Shown one piece after another: positions 20,639 to 31,700 of a stretch of 64,000 nt of DNA. The DNA is taken from NCBI RefSeq assembly GCF_963855985.1, contig NC_087108.1, positions 10,868,001-10,932,000 of the forward strand. The letters are read 5' to 3'. Every line of letters begins with the position of its first letter. Position 1 is the first letter of the stretch. This stretch comes from Ostrinia nubilalis. Its lineage: Eukaryota > Arthropoda > Insecta > Lepidoptera > Crambidae. The notes beneath the pieces are model-generated. The model made no database searches and was not told the DNA's origin. It worked only from the letters and a program-made list of their open reading frames with translations. The position numbers and the translations under genes are program-made.

Positions 20639-21043
20639 TATATTTAGATTTTTCAAAAGTTTTTTGTCTCTCATATAAATGCAAAGCTCAGCTTACGCCT
20701 CAAGAACTGTATCTCGGATCACAACATGCGATACCAAAACCTACTTTATTTGATAGAGCTGTTCCATAAAGGCTTTTATTAAAGTTTACTACTCGCTGAT
20801 AAATAAAATAGGCCCTAAATGTACTTACAAAAAGACTTGATAGCATGGTTTGAAAACATAACCAAATGGACCAGGCAAGAAGACACCAGGACAACCAGGA
20901 TGAAGGCAAAGCACCCCTCAAGCCGTTTCATCACCAAGCACAGACCGTTGTGGGTTAAAGCGAGACGGTGGATAGTTCGTTCGTCCGTCTTCGTTTCATT
21001 TGACATAAAACCTGTTTGAAAAACAAGTTTCAATTGATTAAAC

Positions 21044-21259
21044 CAGTATTTTTCAACATGTGGGTCGCCACCCCGAAGTCGCGAAGCCTCTTTAAGGGAA
21101 TCGCGAGAGGTTTTAAAAACTACCTCGTATTCGGTCCCTAAAACATCATTGTAACATTATAAAATGCATGAAAAAACCCGAACGGTCGAGGGGTCGCAAA
21201 ATATTTTTTAATACTAGAAGGTTCATATCATGAAAAAGGTTGAAAAACATTGGACAAAT
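21044..21259. mobile_element. hAT-like MITE with GGGTCGC motif
   Basis: Ends CCAGTATTTTTCAAC and GTTGAAAAACATTGG, with internal TGTGGGTCGCCACCCC; this arrangement is common in hAT-type MITEs. It occupies the place where exon 6 of the minus-strand receptor gene would be expected. Confidence 0.6.
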
Positions 21260-21289
21260 AAATGAGAATTTATGGAAGGAATTTCTTTA

Positions 21290-21495
21290 TTCTTTCGTGT
21301 GTGATTCTGTCAGAATAAAATAGGACCACCTCACTGTTCCTGTGGATATTGTAAGGAGTGACTAAGGGAGAAATATGTGAAAATCAGGCCTCCCAAATCC
21401 GCCTAGCCAGCATGGGGGAGTGAAGGTCAAATTCTGCATTTGCCTCTGGTAAATTAGAGTGTCTGGAAACAGTGTTTTGCTGATGATGATGATTC
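21290..21495 (+). mobile_element. SINE or LINE-tail repeat with GAT tail
   Basis: Shares the TTGTAAGGAGTGACTAAGG and CCGCCTAGCCAGCATGGGG blocks and a (GAT)n tail with the copy at 49497-49762. It lies between exons 5 and 7 of the minus-strand receptor gene. Confidence 0.7.
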
Positions 21496-22194
21496 TGTTT
21501 ATACACTTATTTGTCCCTTCAACAAGGTTTGAAATCATGTAATTTTGCTAAAACTAACTTCGTACAACAGTTTTCTGCTGGGATGCCCTCTCCAAAGCGT
21601 TGTTCAAAGTCTTCAAGGCTTCATAGATCTCTAAAGAGCTGAAGAGGAACTGCATTTCTAGCACAAACAGCATCACGTATGCTGCTTCGTAGCAGGAGTA
21701 CAGTGACGTCACGATAACTGCAAGAAGTCTTATTATTTTAGACCTTAAGATTAGGCAAGATGGTTCACAATATGGTGGCATCATGTAAAATGCGCGAAAG
21801 CTAAGGTATGATAAAACTAAGGCAAATGCTGTGGGCATAAGATCTAATGTCATTTACATGGGTCATGTCCATGTTTTCCCAATAAATCTAAACTTTATGT
21901 CTTTATTTTAAGGTTTAAAATCTTACTTACTGTCTTTTCTTGTCTCTATGGCCTTTATAAAGATTCTCCTATAATTCAGAATGACCGTGGTAGTAGCAAA
22001 AACTAGAAATGATACTAATATAGAGCAGTTCTTCTTCTCACAGCATTTGAATTCCTTGTCTTGGTCTGTGATAATTTCCTTTTTGATCTGTAACAAAATA
22101 GGCCTTATCATAATAGTATTGATCCTAATCGAGTTCTTGACTGAAGACTGCATCTCAACAAACTACGATGGAATGATGGAAGGGGAGCCCTTCA

Positions 22195-22345
22195 CGATGG
22201 ACCGACGATATCAAGATATCTGACTGTCGCAGTGCAGTGACAGAAATCGTATAAAACGGGAGACATGCTTATTGCCATTCCTTGGGAGAAAGTGTCGAAA
22301 ATCCAGTGGTGGGTTGCGATTGGCTGAAATGATTAAGAGCAAACT
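22195..22345 (+). mobile_element. Decayed RTE 3' fragment
   Basis: ATGGACCGACGATATCAAG at the left and GGTTGCGATTGGCTGAAATGA at the right match the RTE tail copies, with a divergent middle. Confidence 0.55.
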
Positions 22346-22844
22346 AATGTTCTAAATTCGATTCCTAGGATAGGTGCACTGAATAGCAAAATATTGTACA
22401 GCTTGTATTTATTTATTTTTTTGTTTTAGGCAGAAGTTGGAAGTCTTTAGTTAAGGCGGCTAACAAGCCTGACTAAGGTGGTAACTTCAGAAAATATTAC
22501 ATCCAAAAAATACCTTCTGAACACTGCTCAGGCACTGAAGTAGTTCCGTCACCCTAGAGAACCCATTGTAAGCCCCTACACTGGCTATCAACATCACGAA
22601 GCAGTAGTCTACTGCCCAGAGTATCTTCTCTGATGATTTAGAGACTCGCACCGTGTCCTTCAGGTCTGTTGCCAGGTCCTTCACCGTGGCGTATATGCCG
22701 AGTATATCTGAAATTAAATTAAATTGAATTAAAAAAAAATATTATCAGACCGGGGTTCATAATCGTGTTAATAACAAGTTTCATTTAGCCTATGTTAGTA
22801 AGATACAAAATAATGATTATAAATGTGGGAGGAAGCCGCTTACA

Positions 22845-22990
22845 TAGCACTAGGGACGTGCAAGCTGAGCCAACGCCCCAGTAGCGGCGAGTTCCACCTG
22901 TCAGCCAATGCCCTCAGGGTGCCATTTGTACTGCCGCGGAGCGATGCGCTGCAAAACCGCGGCAGGCCAAGTAGCACCCTGAACGCATTG
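22845..22990 (-). pseudogene. CR1-type LINE ORF2 fragment
   Basis: The minus strand reads NAFRVLLGLPRFCSAS and then LADRWNSPLLGRW, which resembles the post-RT region of CR1/Zenon-type LINEs of insects (LLGLPRFCSAS followed by a serine-rich tail). It is only about 48 codons long with no intact domain. It is truncated by the SINE at its right. Confidence 0.6.
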
Positions 22991-22999
22991 TAAGGTTTT

Positions 23000-23282
23000 T
23001 TTAATCCACAACGAGCTCTTGGCCTACCACTTACCTGATGGAAAGTGATGATCAGACCGCAGGTGAAAGCCGGGATCCTCAACCACAGAGGAACTGGCTA
23101 TCTTGTCTCTAACTGCCGGTTGTTAATTGTTGTTATAATGACACCCTTGGGTAAGATGGTGGTATTTGGCCAGGCAGACTTAGTAGAACCAAACCGAGCG
23201 GAAAATTTTGCCCCCACTGGGAATCGAACTCGGGACCTCTGGGTCTGAGTCAGCTGGTCTTACCAATAGGCCATGGTAGCAC
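23000..23282 (-). mobile_element. tRNA-derived SINE
   Basis: On the minus strand it starts with a tRNA-like head: an A-box-like TGGCCTATTGGTAAGA and the B-box GAGTTCGATTCC. The body contains the block shared with 14682-14800. Confidence 0.75.
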
Positions 23283-23751
23283 GGACGCAGATAATGTCAG
23301 ATGATGATTGTGTGCGTGAATTTTCTTAGTGTTCCATGGATTCACGGCGTAAAACGATAATTACTTTGAAAAAAATGCATTCAAATGGTAAATGTAATAA
23401 TTAAAAATTGCCAGATATATTTGGCGGATAAATTTATTTATTCCCATGAATAACTCCTATTGGTACTACATACACAACCTTTACCTTGAATGCCGTATTT
23501 TCTAAAATATAAGAAGAAGTCCTACTTACTCAGCACAGTCATCACAATACAGTGTACAGCGTGCACTCCCCGTGACACACTGGCGCAGCGCCCGTCGAAC
23601 CGCACCGGCGCTACCCCAACCAGTTGTGACACACGAAACATCCATTTCAGCGAGCCAGACACGTGGCACTCTGCTGACTCGGACCACTTTTGAGGTTGCA
23701 TATTCTTTCCGATTTTCATATCTAATTAGGTAATCATAGAATCTGTACACT

Positions 23752-23876
23752 TTTACCCCCTTACTAATAAAAAGTTACACACTTGTTGAACACTGTTTTA
23801 AAATGACAGTTCCACACAAAACGTCACCTTTAAACACTGTTCAACGAGCTTGTAAGTTTTATTAGAAAGGGGGTTA
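23752..23876. mobile_element. 125-bp MITE just upstream of the minus-strand receptor exon
   Basis: Inverted ends TACCCCCTTACTAATAAAA and TTTTATTAGAAAGGGGGTTA, with an inner inverted pair GAACACTGTTT/AAACACTGTTC. It begins about 30 bp upstream of the second receptor exon (23721). Confidence 0.8.
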
Positions 23877-24105
23877 ATAAGTAAGTACATAAACTGGTTT
23901 TTTAAATATCTATAATCGATTTATGAATATTGTCTGCATTTAACGGCTAAAAATGTTTACTCTTTCAACTTTAAAGGCTTATTAAGAGCTCTTATAATAA
24001 ATCATTTCTTAATTAAATACAAAAATTTTTAGGCCCTTAATTTATCGTACAGTAAATCATTTTTTTTAAAGATTATTAGCAATTTGTATTACACAAATTA
24101 CTAAT

Positions 24106-24252
24106 AGTCCCGTTAGCCCCTTGTGTTAAGCTAAACAAGCTTGTGTTACGAGTGGGCTCACCACAATAGTCGAGCGGCGGTGGGATTCGAACCCGCGTTC
24201 CTCGGATTTCGAGTCGGCCACTCCGACCCCTTCACCGTTCGGCTACCGTGGC
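24106..24252 (-). mobile_element. tRNA-derived SINE head
   Basis: The minus strand has a tRNA-like segment with an A box (GGTAGCCGAACGGTGAAG) and a B box (GGGTTCGAATCCC). The rest does not fold as a mature tRNA gene and runs on into unrelated sequence, so it is read as a SINE head. Confidence 0.6.
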
Positions 24253-24684
24253 TATAAAAATCAATACATCAATACATACCTATTTTCTAAACTTCCTACT
24301 TAAAACAATGGTTTCCGTATTGACATAATGTCAGAAAACAAATATTACACGGTCTGATCATTAATCTTACTAGAGTAATTAAACTAACATGACAAAACAA
24401 ACAACTGATTACTTTAATTCTGAAGCAACAAAAAACGACCAAGAAAAATACCTAAACTTTTGTTTTTATAAGAGTTATGCCCGTTTTCACCATCAATCCC
24501 TAATTTTAAGTGACCCCTATGAAAACAAAATTCCTGTTATGTGTTACCGGGCATTATTTATGTAGGTATGTTGGTCCTGAAATCTATACAGTGTGAGTCT
24601 TGATAAATTGCACAAACATATGAAAATAGGTGAAACAAGACCTATTTTTATCGATGGTTAACATGTCAATAAATATCTGAGATT

Positions 24685-24829
24685 TTTTTTATAATTTTGC
24701 AGTAACTAAAAGTGTTAGGAGTCTCAAATTTTTAGAACGTATGTGCTCACTAAGACGGGATTTTGTAAAATTGAACTTCTAAGGGGGTAAAACGGGATCC
24801 ACGCGTACGAAGTCGCATGCGGCCGCTAG
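24685..24829 (+). mobile_element. CTAG-ending Helitron derivative
   Basis: Same family as 18064; the end reads GTCGCATGCGGCCGCTAG. It lies in the region between the two diverging receptor genes. Confidence 0.75.
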
Positions 24830-25527
24830 TGTGGTATAAAAATAAATTCGTATTATTGTATGTACTTACCCAATAAAGCACTCAATAGGTAAACTTGCTC
24901 GTCACACAATCGACGCGACACAAAACTTATTATAAAATTCAGCTATTGGCCTTTAATCCATTTGCTATAGTAATTTATGCTGTCATCATTTAGGTAATGT
25001 AAGTAAGTACTTATTGAGTGGTTACTTATTGTGACTGCATCATACGTAAGCTTTAAGAGTTACAATATTTTAATGTTGGATTATTCGGTGGAATGCATAG
25101 GACAAATTCCATATAAAATATACTACAAATATTAAAGAAATGTGTGTTTGTTACTCCATTTTCGACATATTATTTTGGCAAATAAGAGATAGATTAGCCC
25201 AAAGAGGAAATACATATTGCAACTTTTTGCCACTAATAAAATTAAGACCTAAAATAGAGGATATAAGAAATTTATTTTGTATTAAATATAAATAAATATA
25301 GGTGACAATATTGATCTATATCTAGTTATAAACGCCGTTCATGTTTATTAACTGCCTTAATATTGACAAAGGTTATAAATTGTCTCTAGGTTTACTTTGT
25401 TTTGTTAGAACAAGCATAACCATGACCAAACGGACATACCTACTTACTTTCTTATTACAGTTTTAGCTACAGGAGCAGAAGCACTAAAAAGTTGTGGTTT
25501 TTATAATTGTCTAATGCAAAAATAATA
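24830..25527. other. Intergenic, between diverging receptor genes
   Basis: AT-rich with no coding signal. It may contain the promoters of either or both receptor genes, but no TATA or initiator could be assigned with confidence. Confidence 0.4.
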
Positions 25528-25681
25528 CATTGGACCGCAAAGAAAGAGTCGGTTAGAAAATCTTCTATATCTTCAAAAGTACCTGACCTAGCTTTGAAAC
25601 AAATAAAACTGGAAAAACTACGCAATTTTATTTATTTTTTTATTCATTTTCTAACCGACCTTTATTATTTGAGGTCCAGTG
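25528..25681. mobile_element. TA-flanked MITE, CATTGGACCGCAAA ends
   Basis: 154 bp with inverted arms (GTCGGTTAGAAAAT mirrored by ATTTTCTAACCGAC) and TA on both sides. A partial second copy lies at about 25888-25960. The two bracket the first exon of the plus-strand receptor gene. Confidence 0.8.
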
Positions 25682-25764
25682 TAATAAAATTAATGTTAAA
25701 TAAAACCGTTTCAAAATAAGTCGCGTACAAACGTGTAACAACTGTATGAAAAAAAATCTTTAAT

Positions 25765-28700
25765 ATGAAGATGAAAACAAACCATCAAGCTTTTACTGAA
25801 TCAAACAATAATAATAAAAGTGGTAAGTTGTTATTTTATATAAAACTATAACTAATTTGTCAAATAAATTCCCTATTCCACAAAACTATACACTGGACCG
25901 CAAAAAAAGAGTAAAAAAATATCAATGTCTAAGTACTTACCTGACGTAGCTTTATGAAATAATTTATGATGCATATGGATCTATAGTATATATTTTTTAC
26001 AATATTTCAGTAAATAAAAAACCAAAGGTGTCACAAAAAAGCATTCCAAATGAAGTAGAATGCTCGATGTCGGGTTCGCTGGCGTTAGCGTTCCGTATGT
26101 CACAAATAGTTGGGATTGCCCCTGTCAAGTTCGAAAGGCAGCGCGACGGCTCCCGCGTCAGTGTGTCACGAGCCATGATCGTGTGGTGCTTATTTTACGT
26201 TACTATGTGGAGTAAGTGATATTGATACTATGTCCATGTGCATGAGACAATGAAGTAGTCCTAATGACAAGTAGCCCAAGTGAGAAGTAGCCCTAATCAG
26301 AAGAAATCAAAACGAGAAGAAGCTATAATGAGAATTAGCCCTAATGCGCCTAAAGGTACTCAACCTTCACTGGTTGGTTTTTATTGGATGGATGCTATGG
26401 ACCCGTAGTTTCAGTTATGGATACGGTTACGGATACAGGAATATTATTATACTGGTCTCGGTTCCGGTTACGGATATTTTTTTATTTTGGATATCCGAAA
26501 ATTTCGGTTACGGTTACGGATATCCATAACATAACATCCCTGCTGTAGATCCTGATTATACAGGAGTAGCAGTGGTGGGATAAGTCCCGTATCATGTCAA
26601 AGTGTGAGGAGCATAATACATAATTAATTTTAGAGGTGATGGGACATTACCCCTGGCTTTATGTCAATGAACTGCTCGTAAGCAGATGGACCAATTTTGA
26701 AGAACAGAGATTAGTTATGTAACATCAATGAGTCTATCGCCAAGGTCGGTTCAAATCCGCTTCTAAGTATTGAACTAATCTTAATATTAAGTCACTCATA
26801 ACAGCGAAATCTTCTAGGCAAGGCGTAATGTTAAAAGTAGTCACCCATCTATTAAGACCTATGCCGTAGGTTGCTTTGGGCATGGGCATTGAAGCGCTGA
26901 CAAGTTGCTACAGGCACTCCTTTCATAGTCAACTCCTTTTTATGCAAAACACCTCTTAGACTTAAGGGTACTTGCATATTCTTAAACCTTTGTTTTGTCA
27001 CCTGTCATTCACTTTGCCCTGGAGGGAAGTCGAACCTTAAATTTGAACTCCTCCTATGTTCTTCTGATTAATTTAGTTACGTTAACTTTAACGAAATTAA
27101 TCCCGACATTCAAATTGTTACTAACCAAACTATGGACTGCTTTTGTCTGAAAATAAATGATTTTTATTATTATTTTTTTTTTTTATTATTATTATTTATT
27201 ATTAAATCCGTCAGTTTAATTTTCCCCCGGGACAAACTTGACCTTCATTGGTTGAGTTTTTATTGGCGGTCAAGCTGTAAATCCTGGCTATACAGCGGTG
27301 GGAACAAGAGATGGGAATAGTCCCGTACTTAAATATCTTTCAGATCTGTCAGCATTGATCGGTTTGGTCAGAGACTTGATGGTGCCTCGCGAGTATTCAG
27401 TGCGAGCGACCTCTACCACGCAACGGTTCGTGTGGGTCATCGATTTCACCATCGTGATGACCATCGCCTGTCTGGCAGGGTACAGGGCACCCAAGAGATC
27501 CAGGGCACTCATACGGTGCTTGAACCAGATACAAAAGGTATTGGCCACTTTTCATTGATAATCATCATCATGTGTGGATATAGGCACGTTCTTTCCGTGG
27601 ATGTCATAATATACACATACCTAATATGTTAAGATTTTTGAAAAAATCACCGGATGTTAATGTTACGGTTAAAATAAGGTGGTGAAACTCAGCCTTGGAC
27701 TTTATTATTTTTGCAGATAAACCACAATTTGAATATCGGTCGACCCAAAAAGAGCGAGGAACGCAAGAAATGTGCAGTCCTGTTATCCTTCGTTGTTTTC
27801 TCTATATCCATTTTTATGCTGGACTTTAATTTTGTCACACGATTATCCTTGGCGAAGCATAAAATAGGTTTGTACAGTATGATTCAGGAATATTTCTAAG
27901 CTCTTCTAACAATACTAGCGGCCGCCCGCGACTTCGTACGCGTAGATCCCGTTTTACCCCCTTCATCTATCTTACGCGGTTTAGATTTTTTCATACAAAT
28001 GTTTTTTCCCGCTAACTCCCGTTCCCGTGGGAATTTTGTAATATCCTGTTGTGACTAAGCTTTAAGTTTACTAAGGTACCTGCATGCCAAATTTCAAGCG
28101 TCTAACTTAAGCGGTTAAGATTTTTCATACAAAAGGATTTTACCGCTAATTCCCGTTCCCGTGGGAATTTCGGGAATTCCTTTCTTAGTGCACCTCTACG
28201 GTATCTAAGCTACGTCCCTTCCAAATTTCAAGTGCCTACGTTTAGCCGTTTAGGCTGTGCGTTGATATGTCACTAAGTCAGTCAGTTTCTCCTTTTATAT
28301 GTATATATTTAGATTGTAAAAGTAACTTTTTGAACGCTTTTCGAATTCTTTTGCGAGAATTTTGCACGTACACCGCCCGATCAATATATTTAATTCTTAC
28401 CGAAACTACATACAATTAATTTAATACCTATCACGTTTTTGAAAAAATAATTTGGAACGAATTTATTCTCGCCACAAAAAGTTACGTTACATGAGTTGTT
28501 ATTATCTTTATTCCACAATTCAATTTGATTCGGTGGTTTAGACTTGCGTAGCAGGAAGTAACTCTCACATTTATAAATATTTGTACTTAAGTACAGTTTA
28601 TGTACAATAAATAAGTGGCAGTGGGAAGGCCACATAGCTTGCAGAACTGATGGTCGCTGGGGCAGAAAAGTTCTCGAATGGCGACCACGGGCCGGAAGAC

Positions 28701-31700
28701 GTAGTGTGGGCAGGCCTCCCACTAGGTGGACCGACGATCTGGTGAAGGTCGCGGGAGGTGCCTGGATGCGGTCGGGACAGGACCGGTCGTTCTGGAAATC
28801 CTTGGGAGAGGCCTTTGTCCAGCAGTGGACCTCATTTGGCTGAACCGAACGAACGAACAATAAATACTTTCCCACTGTTTCCAGTCGATGCCATGTACCT
28901 TTACGCTGGCTACTACTACGCGTACATCATCCTGCTCATTCTTGTCACACAATTTATAATATGCGTTTTAGAAATATGCAGGACCATGAAGTGTTTGAAC
29001 GATATTTTGGAAGGCGTGTCTCAGGTAAATATTTCAGAGCTTAATTTATTTATTTGCACGTTGTTTTCGTGCTAGAAGATTGTTGTATTTAGATCAATTG
29101 CTTAACACGTTGAGTGCGAAACCAGGTCTATAGACCTTGTGTACGTCTCGCTTACCGTGCGGCTAAGAAAATTATAGTCTTCCTTGTCGTGCGAAAGGCA
29201 TAACTTCAATTGGGTCCGGTGTAGGAAAGTGATGAATATATATCTATGATGTATTCTTAAAATAGAATCCAATGATGTACCTACCTTAATACCAGGTTTT
29301 TAGACCTGGTACCGCACGGAAGTAATAAAATGTCTTCACAATGCGAAACCAGGTCGAAGCACCTTGTACCCTGCGCACCTGGTACCGCACCCCACGCTAG
29401 CTTCGTGCAGCCAGTGTTGCCTCGCATTCGTAAGAAACGCACATGTCGACATGGCGTCAAGAGAAACAAACAAAATCATAACTGCAAATTGATTATAATT
29501 TAATTTGCTACACGATTTATTGCTAATTTAAATAATGTTTTTCGTGACAAACATTTGAAGTTGTAACTAAATGTTATTAAATAATATGTTTTCTTTAAAT
29601 ATAGCTTATTTAAGTATTATGCACGTATGTCTTATGTGTAAAATATTTAGACTAAATTCTTTGTTTGTTACTTTTTTAAATTTTTATTAAAACTTAATTT
29701 AAACTATCGATATTTGTATTTCACATCCCTAGAATATACACCAGACTTCCCTACTTCAGTGCGGCACAGGGTGCATAAGCCTTGTATTTTGAATATAGCT
29801 ATAATTTTTATACTAAACAAGTTATTCACGAACGCCTTCAGGTGTATGTCAATAAATGCATTATTATTAATATTCAAAGAAAAAAAACACAATATCTATT
29901 AACATGAGGCCAAAAATAAAATTAATATATCTTAAATATTACAAGGTCTTTAAGCCTTGTGCCGCCACAATGTAAGTTTTAATACCAGGTTTACTGACCT
30001 TGTACCGAAGGAATGGAAAGTATTAGAAAGTTACTGCCGCAGCAAAGGTGTTAAATCTTGATTAATTGTTCTTTTGCTGTGACCAAACTTTTTTAAAACA
30101 CTTCAGACTTTCAAACACCCGTAATCACAAACATTACTAAGAGGTTTCATAGTGCGCGTGGATGCACAAGGTGAAGGTGACATACAAACCAATCAGCTCC
30201 ATTCAAAGCTGTGCGTTCGATTTGCTGCTTAACTTAAGCAAGCATCGTTTGTGAATACGGTCGTCAGACTTTAGACACTAAGCCTAGGCGCAGACCATTG
30301 ATTTTTCGTCGGCCGATAGTTTAGTCGGGCAGTTGATCAGTATGGGCATATATGGAAGTGCGCACACTACGCCGATTTGATTTGGCCTATTCTTCATACA
30401 ATTTAAAATCGGACACAACTATCGGCCAACTAAAAATCGGTGGTCTGCGCCTAGTCTCAAAAAGCTCAAAAAGTCGTCCAAATATTGTCAGTGCCTGAGG
30501 TATGGGAGCGGCACGGGAGGGTGTTTTTGTGACGTCACACGTCAGCGAGACTTCAGCCCCCTTAGACATAATGCACTTTATGATCGAATCGAAAATCAAA
30601 TCCGTCAAAACTCCATACAAAATAAGGGCTATTCGACCACTTTTCGACTGGTTTGCGATTATAATTTGCACTTTGTCTAGACCCACAGATCTCCTTCAGA
30701 TTTGTATGCTCTGTCACGTCATGTCACCCCTCCCGTTCTGTTCCCAGACCTCAGCCACTAAATGAGGTAAGCGCTAGGCTGACTGTCAAAAAAACACCTT
30801 TAATCCAGTAACAGGTTTGAATCCGCTTGCTAAAGTTTAAATCGAGTTTCATTTCAGAATACGAACCTAAATCTAAGGTATGTTGTTTTCCAGATACACA
30901 AATACTATCAGCCTTACAACCAGGTGTTCGTTGTGCCCAATAAGTCGGTCAACCAGGCCATAGACTCGCTGGGAGCAGTTAGTGACAACGTATATCTAGG
31001 TAAATACTCGAAACTCTTACCAATTAGTTACTAGACTAAGTATCATAGATTACTAATAAGTTCTATAGTCTGGTCGCCGAGCACGTAGAATTTTGTCCAA
31101 TGACCCCAAGCTACACATCCTTATCGCTCGCGCGTAATTATACAGGGTGGAAACGTTAAGTGATCTCACTCGATTATTTCTAAACTACACAAGATGTCGA
31201 AAAACGGGTTAATGATCCTGAAAGTGCTTCACGAGCTCTTTCTAACGGTATCAATAAAAGGTTACACAATTAACTGGATCTATCCGAAAATTCAATGTTT
31301 TCGCCACCATACTAAATGTATGCCAGCCACACAATATTAAAAGTGTATTATTTTTTATTAAATAATAAACACTTAAAATGAACTCGTAAAATGCATTATT
31401 ATTTAATTTTTTTCATGGAAATCATTTATTCTAGGCTTTACTTGCTATAATGTTATCAAGACATGAGTGCCATGACTGTGGCAGAACTAAATGTATGGAA
31501 ATTGGAAACATTGAATTTTCGAATAGATCCAGTTTATTTTGTGACTTATAATTGGTACCGTTGGACAGAGCTCGTAAAGCACTTTCAGGGTCAGTAACCA
31601 GTTTTTGGATATCTTGTATAGTTTTTAATATTAAGTGGTTTTACTAAATGTATGGAAGCTGGAAATATTGAATTTTCGGATAGATCCAGTTTATTTTGTA

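Larger units (their letters stand above)
15547..23721 (-). pseudogene. Gustatory-receptor-type gene, minus strand, degraded
   Basis: Seven exons align in order, phase and length with the intact receptor on the other strand: 23721-23530, 22707-22514, 22087-21931, 21717-21578, 21011-20829, 16840-16737 and 15705-15547. Four of them match closely in length (194, 140 and 159 bp exactly; 183 against 180). Signature segments include AECHVSGSLKWMFRVSQLVG near the N-terminus and TRLLVSQIILHNTDALMAEE in the exon before last. Damage: the donor after the fifth unit reads CAGAAA instead of GT, the 567 bp between units five and seven are filled by a hAT-like MITE and a SINE with no room for exon 6, and neither exon 1 nor the exon encoding the TYxxxxxQF end was found. 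Skipping exon 6 breaks the phase. A weak alternative donor (GTT|GTACGA) exists. Probably a pseudogene of a seven-membrane-segment chemoreceptor. Confidence 0.75.

Noticed and set aside
24160..24245. Possible tRNA gene on the minus strand
   Set aside because: A and B boxes are present, but the acceptor stem does not close and the sequence continues as a repeat; a SINE head fits better.
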